Origin: Paenibacillus eucommiae
GTDB lineage: Bacteria > Bacillota > Bacilli > Paenibacillales > NBRC-103111
DNA: 64,000 bases
NCBI RefSeq assembly: GCF_017874215.1
Contig: NZ_JAGGLB010000042.1
Location: 1 to 64,000, forward strand
Reading direction: 5' to 3'
The notes below the pieces were generated by a model that was given only the letters and a program-made list of their open reading frames with translations, did not search any database and was not told where the DNA came from. The translations under genes and the position numbers were made by a program. This document shows, one piece after another, positions 61,101-64,000 of the stretch. Every line of letters starts with the position of its first letter. The first letter of the stretch is position 1.

Positions 61101-61358
61101 AAGCGTATGAGGATAAAACTCCCACTCCCCATCTAAAGCGACAGAGCGCTCTATCTTGAAGTCCCAGCCCCGCATATCCAGCTCACCCTGAATAGCGGAG
61201 GGATGATCAGGAGTCATATAAAAGGTAATCCAGGCAAGGCGGATACCTGTGAGGATAAGCAGGAACAGACCGGTAATGAGAACAACGTTTCGTTTAGTCA
61301 TCATTCCTTGATATTTCGACAAAAGTAGCGATTTTCCTTTATTAAAGGACACATACAT
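58137..61358 (-). CDS. Hybrid histidine kinase: 7TMR-DISM sensor, HisKA kinase, receiver and LytS-type kinase
   Basis: A 1073-residue membrane protein. TM1 is at about 29-47, followed by an extracellular beta-sandwich (GEWEFYPHTLF, GYGSFRLRIHV, ELFVNGRLLESSG; 7TMR-DISMED2-like), seven membrane segments (about 230-425), HisKA with H about 456 (NTSHELRNPLHGI), its ATPase (about 550-665), a low-complexity linker (EHLQEHPEKNLEKY), a receiver (D about 791 in DLIIADVMMP) and a second kinase of LytS type (QIQPHFLFNTLNSI, H about 882, then NALRHGI and DDGVGM). Two kinase cores in one chain suggest an internal phosphorelay or two outputs. The first ATG is used, without a clear ribosome site; the true start may be a little downstream. 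Confidence 0.85.
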   Translation of the reverse strand: MYVSFNKGKSLLLSKYQGMMTKRNVVLITGLFLLILTGIRLAWITFYMTPDHPSAIQGELDMRGWDFKIERSVALDGEWEFYPHTLFMQNSDTISSLEEKTFIQVPGKWNTILNPDKSSAFGYGSFRLRIHVNPDQEQTYSIHIPDIKTSSELFVNGRLLESSGKPTADSKQYTALNLPYFASFTADNGEIDIVIQAAHYDYGNKGGILKSIQLGSEAAVAKERWFSIGMQLVVCSLFLMHAIYACILYLIGTRQKVLLYFALVILCTTFTILTDDDKLLFISLPFTQEWIIKLRALSYLGAAVFLLRFTKNLLIEYSASRVFRWFSIFSAIYALLVILIPFPFVANLLTLNIYIFFFPLLIVPILTLRSAMKGEEDAIYLLLGATAITVNPIWGVIEGLGWVKMGYYPLDMIAFFIAFATFWFKRYFRNAEQTKQLAEQLQRTDKLKDDFLANTSHELRNPLHGIINIAQNVLDSKKSSQEEENKKNIELLVTVGRRMSLMLNDLLDLTQLKENKVRLQPSNLRIQSVIPGVLDMLRFMTEGKPIRLNMDIPETFPFVAADEKRLVQILFNLLHNAIKYTYEGSITIYAEALDDCVHIHISDTGIGMDEDTRLRAFEAYEQGDSGITAIGGGGMGLGLSICRQLVELHGGTIGVSSTPGQGSVFTFTLPLAEEYVAEYVENFEEHLQEHPEKNLEKYSVQQEKALLVLPVHDGYSAAATEATAGLPTPLPASNLLIAAGRPKILAVDDDPVNLKVISSILPIDQYELVTATSGKEAITKLDKEQWDLIIADVMMPHISGYELTRIIRERFSISELPILLLTARSRSEDVYSGFLSGANDYVTKPVDALELKSRVRALTDLKQSVGERLQMEAAYLQAQIQPHFLFNTLNSITALSILDTTKMHDLIEAFSAYLRISFDFLNSGRVVPIEYELDLVRAYLYIEKERFDERLDISWELDPNLQLQLPPLTIQPIVENALRHGILCRSRGGMVHIRITSHPASHADSRYTEISITDDGVGMDPDKVKQLLDSQPGKKRGIGLLNTDRRLKQMYGKGLTIQSQPGLGTTISFIVPE

Positions 61359-61376
61359 CCCTAAGTAAAACGATAG

Positions 61377-62231
61377 CTAGCTTTGTGTCTGCCTGCGGTA
61401 TTCCGTGGGAGAGGCGCCGTACCAGCGGCGGAATTGCTTGGAGAAATAAAGCGGATCGTGAAAGCCGACGGAAGCAGCGATTTGTTCCACGGTAAGCTCC
61501 CGCCGTTCACGCAGCAGCAGCCTGGCTTTGTCAATCCTCAGCTTGAGCAGGAAGGTGACTGGGGTTACCTGGGTGTGCTGCTTGAACAGTCTCGACAAAT
61601 AAGCCCGATTGTAGCCCAGGCTTTCCGCCATCATTTCGATGGTAATCGGTTCTGCGTACTGGGTCGATAAGTAATGAACCGCCTGTTCAATCAATTTGCT
61701 GCTCTCGGTCTCGGGCAGGTCTCCGAGCGGAGACGCTGGTGCCAGCGCAGCGCTGTATTCGGCCAGCAGCAGATGAAGGTAACCGATTGCCCGCAGATGC
61801 GAGCCGTTTTTTTTGCCATGGAATGCTTGTTGCATATGTCTGAACAGCACTGCAGCTTGACGCCTCCGGCCGGTATGAATGATAGGCTGCTTTGGGGAAG
61901 TGCCTGTAGATGCTACTAGCTTGGCAGCTTGTGGTCCGGTAAACGCAACCCATCTATAGTACCAAGGCTCCTGTTCATCGGAAGTATAGGAGACGAGCTG
62001 CTCAGGCTCAATGATGAAGCTGTCTCCTGCTCCTAACTGACGCTCTTGGCCCTGACAGGTGAAGCAGCCCTTGCCCGATATGATGTGATGGATCAAATAA
62101 AAGTCGTATACCCTCGGCCCTAACTGATGGACAGGCTTGGTCTGACTTTCGCCGGCAAATAGGACAAGCAGTTCGTGCTCCTGATCAGGCTCAGGATTGG
62201 AGATAACATAATAGCTTTCTGAACGTGACAT
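61377..62231 (-). CDS. AraC-family transcriptional regulator
   Basis: A 284-residue regulator: an N-terminal cupin-like sensor (residues 10-115, HHIISGKGCFTCQGQERQLG) and a C-terminal double helix-turn-helix (ITIEMMAESLGYNRAYLSRL, then VEQIAASVGFHDPLYFSKQF). It starts at 62231, divergent from galK (184 bases apart), and stops 18 bases before the hybrid kinase. It may therefore control the galactose operon, the kinase unit, or both. The sequence LGDLPETESSKL between domains is a simple linker. Confidence 0.87.
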   Translation of the reverse strand: MSRSESYYVISNPEPDQEHELLVLFAGESQTKPVHQLGPRVYDFYLIHHIISGKGCFTCQGQERQLGAGDSFIIEPEQLVSYTSDEQEPWYYRWVAFTGPQAAKLVASTGTSPKQPIIHTGRRRQAAVLFRHMQQAFHGKKNGSHLRAIGYLHLLLAEYSAALAPASPLGDLPETESSKLIEQAVHYLSTQYAEPITIEMMAESLGYNRAYLSRLFKQHTQVTPVTFLLKLRIDKARLLLRERRELTVEQIAASVGFHDPLYFSKQFRRWYGASPTEYRRQTQS

Positions 62232-62414
62232 TGCGTGGCACCGCCTTGTGTGCTGATTTAGGAATACTATATCACAGAGAGATGCTTGCTCCCACTATCC
62301 TGAATCACATTTATCCATGTTCTACTTACATGCTTCCATAGTGTTTTAAGGATCTATCCTTTATACTTAAGTTACAAACTTACTTATATATAAACGGATA
62401 AAGGCGGTGCCTTC

Positions 62415-63596
62415 ATGGCGGATATACAGGCTCTTCAGCAGCTGTTTACAGGTATCTACGGAGCTTCGCAAGCAGAGATCAAGACTTATTTTGCACCTGG
62501 CAGGGTTAATTTGATTGGGGAGCATACCGACTATAATGGCGGTTATGTATTCCCGGCTGCGCTGACCTTTGGCACGACAATGCTCCTTCGTCCGCGGACG
62601 GACAGGGTGATGGGCTTTGCTTCCACGAACTTTGAGCTGCGCAAGCTGGCTTCGCTCGATAGTCTTGCTTACGATAAGGCAGATGACTGGATGAATTATC
62701 CGAAGGGTATCGTTCTGCATTTGGCGGAACAGGGGTTTCCGCTGCTGCACGGTTATGATTTATTATTTCATGGTGAAATTCCGAACGGGGCGGGACTTTC
62801 TTCCTCCGCTTCTATTGAAGTGGTTACGGCATATGGCCTCCTTGATACGGAAGGGCATCCTAAGGATACGGTAAAAATTGCGCTGCTTGCGCAAAAGACG
62901 GAGAATGAGTTTATAGGCGTAAACTGTGGCATTATGGATCAATTTGCTGTGGCGAACGGGAAAAAGGATCACGCAATTCTGCTGATGTGTGATACCTTGG
63001 AGTATGAACATATTCCTTTCCAAAGCGGCAGTTACAAGCTCGTTATCGGCAATACGAACAAAAGAAGAGGATTGGTGGACTCCGCTTACAACGAGCGAAG
63101 AAGCCAGTGTGAACAGGCTGTCGCCGATCTGAAGCAGCAATTTCCGGGCATTACTTTGCTTGGACAAATTTCCTTGGAGCAATTCGAAGCGCATAAGCAC
63201 CTTATTCATGACGATACAGTGCGCCAGAGAGCACAGCATGTAGTTGAGGAAATTGACCGGGTACTGCAATCGATTGAAGTGCTGAAGGCTAACGATTTGG
63301 CAGCTTTTGGCCAGCTGATGATTGGCTCGCATCAATCTTTGCGTGATTTGTATGAGGTTACCGGGCACGAGCTCGATACGATGGTCGAAGCGGCGCTCAA
63401 GGTTTCTGGTGTTCTGGGTTCGCGCATGACAGGAGCGGGCTTTGGCGGCTGTACAGTATCGCTGGTGCATAAGGACAGTGTGGAAGCTTTCAAGGAGCAA
63501 GTGGGACGTGAATATACAGAGCGCACGGGACTAACGCCAGACTTCTATGTCTGCAGCATTGGCGACGGCGTGAAGCAGATTAGGGAGGAGCATTAA
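62415..63596 (+). CDS. galK: Galactokinase
   Basis: A 393-residue GHMP-family kinase that phosphorylates galactose at C1 in the Leloir pathway. The signature PGRVNLIGEHTDYNGGYVFP is at about residues 29-48, the ATP loop is GLSSSASIEV (about 132), the catalytic-base region is NCGIMDQFAVANG (about 175), and the C-terminal motif is TGAGFGGCTVS (about 342). ATG 62415 fits the family start. The next gene is galE, two bases after its stop, so they form one operon. A divergent AraC regulator upstream may respond to galactosides. Confidence 0.92.
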   Translation: MADIQALQQLFTGIYGASQAEIKTYFAPGRVNLIGEHTDYNGGYVFPAALTFGTTMLLRPRTDRVMGFASTNFELRKLASLDSLAYDKADDWMNYPKGIVLHLAEQGFPLLHGYDLLFHGEIPNGAGLSSSASIEVVTAYGLLDTEGHPKDTVKIALLAQKTENEFIGVNCGIMDQFAVANGKKDHAILLMCDTLEYEHIPFQSGSYKLVIGNTNKRRGLVDSAYNERRSQCEQAVADLKQQFPGITLLGQISLEQFEAHKHLIHDDTVRQRAQHVVEEIDRVLQSIEVLKANDLAAFGQLMIGSHQSLRDLYEVTGHELDTMVEAALKVSGVLGSRMTGAGFGGCTVSLVHKDSVEAFKEQVGREYTERTGLTPDFYVCSIGDGVKQIREEH

Positions 63597-63597
63597 G

Positions 63598-64000
63598 ATG
63601 GCTATATTGGTAACAGGCGGAGCCGGGTATATCGGATCGCACGCAGTAGCAGAGCTGCTGGATAGAGGTATGGAAGTTGTCATCGTTGACAACCTGGAGC
63701 AGGGTCACGGTGATGCGGTGCTTGGCGGAAAAATGTATGTGGGCGATTTGCGGGACGGGAACTTTCTCGATTCGGTATTTCAGGAAAATGAAATTGAAGC
63801 AATCATCCACTTTGCAGCGAGCTCGCTGGTTGGGGAAAGCATGCAGAACCCTGCGAAGTATTACCATAATAATGTATATGGAACATTGTGCCTGCTGGAA
63901 AAAATGACGCAGTACGGCGTGCAGAAAATCGTCTTCTCGTCGACTGCGGCTACTTATGGCGAACCGGAAAATATCCCTATTCAAGAGAGTGACCGCACGC
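63598..64000 (+). CDS. galE: UDP-glucose 4-epimerase, N-terminal part (3' end outside window)
   Basis: The first 134 residues are visible: the NAD fingerprint GGAGYIGSH at residues 7-15, VDNLEQGH, the HFAA strand (residues 71-74), the N-terminal Leloir epimerase pattern VGESMQNPAKYYHNNVYGT, and FSSTAATYGEPENIPI. The catalytic YxxxK lies beyond base 64000. ATG 63598 follows GGGAGGAG, nearly abutting the galK stop. The enzyme interconverts UDP-galactose and UDP-glucose. Confidence 0.92.
   Translation, partial: MAILVTGGAGYIGSHAVAELLDRGMEVVIVDNLEQGHGDAVLGGKMYVGDLRDGNFLDSVFQENEIEAIIHFAASSLVGESMQNPAKYYHNNVYGTLCLLEKMTQYGVQKIVFSSTAATYGEPENIPIQESDRT

Overview
The window reads as chromosomal DNA of a Paenibacillus-like member of the Bacillota. 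The reasons are many CUT1 sugar transporters paired with YesM/YesN-type two-component systems, large secreted glycan enzymes with S-layer homology (SLH) domains, a DesK/DesR/desaturase set, strong AGGAGG ribosome sites and moderate GC. I see no rRNA, tRNA, phage, CRISPR array or intact transposase. The species cannot be named from this sequence.

Layout. 1-564 is the tail of a glycoside-hydrolase-like gene. 1450-9918 is a LacI-controlled catabolic cluster: SDR, ABC sugar transporter, two VOC proteins, a Gfo/Idh/MocA oxidoreductase and a mandelate-racemase-type enolase. 10013-12910 is a membrane-fluidity module (desaturase facing DesK-DesR, with a DesR-like operator). 14563-29256 is a polysaccharide-use cluster: YesM/YesN, binding protein, two permeases, a 1547-residue SLH enzyme and a cohesin/dockerin enzyme. 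30151-34043 holds guaB (a Tritrichomonas-like IMP dehydrogenase), a DUF6155-like gene, a broken Uma2 gene, a small coiled-coil protein and an aldo/keto reductase. 35192-39473 is a BmrC/BmrD-like multidrug exporter behind a probable leader-peptide attenuator. 41017-48786 holds a pseudouridine synthase, two secreted proteins with repeats or SLH domains, and ilvA. 48952-56369 is a cell-wall adhesion module: an LPKTG adhesin with eight CnaB repeats, a class D-like sortase and a CheY-like regulator, with nearly identical promoters upstream of the adhesin and of the regulator-sortase pair. 56905-62231 is an AraC / hybrid kinase / SARP-like regulator set. 62415-64000 starts a Leloir galactose operon (galK, galE).

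The most unusual feature is a family of about 0.45-0.75 kb composite intergenic repeats, in seven places. Each full copy ends in a branched hairpin of about 125 nt followed by a small terminator-like hairpin. The outer stem differs in sequence between copies, yet stays fully paired in four of six copies. All six copies with the branched hairpin have the same orientation as the gene upstream. A 23-33 bp palindrome (TTTAACGATG / CATCGTTAAA) occurs one to four times per copy, and internal deletions seem to run between palindromes. This could be a structured RNA, a non-autonomous mobile element, or both.

Other leads are the exporter attenuator, the shared promoter of adhesin and sortase, the protist-type IMP dehydrogenase, and in-frame or helically phased minisatellites near 39.5 and 40.2 kb. 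All function names come from reading motifs by eye; no database search was run.
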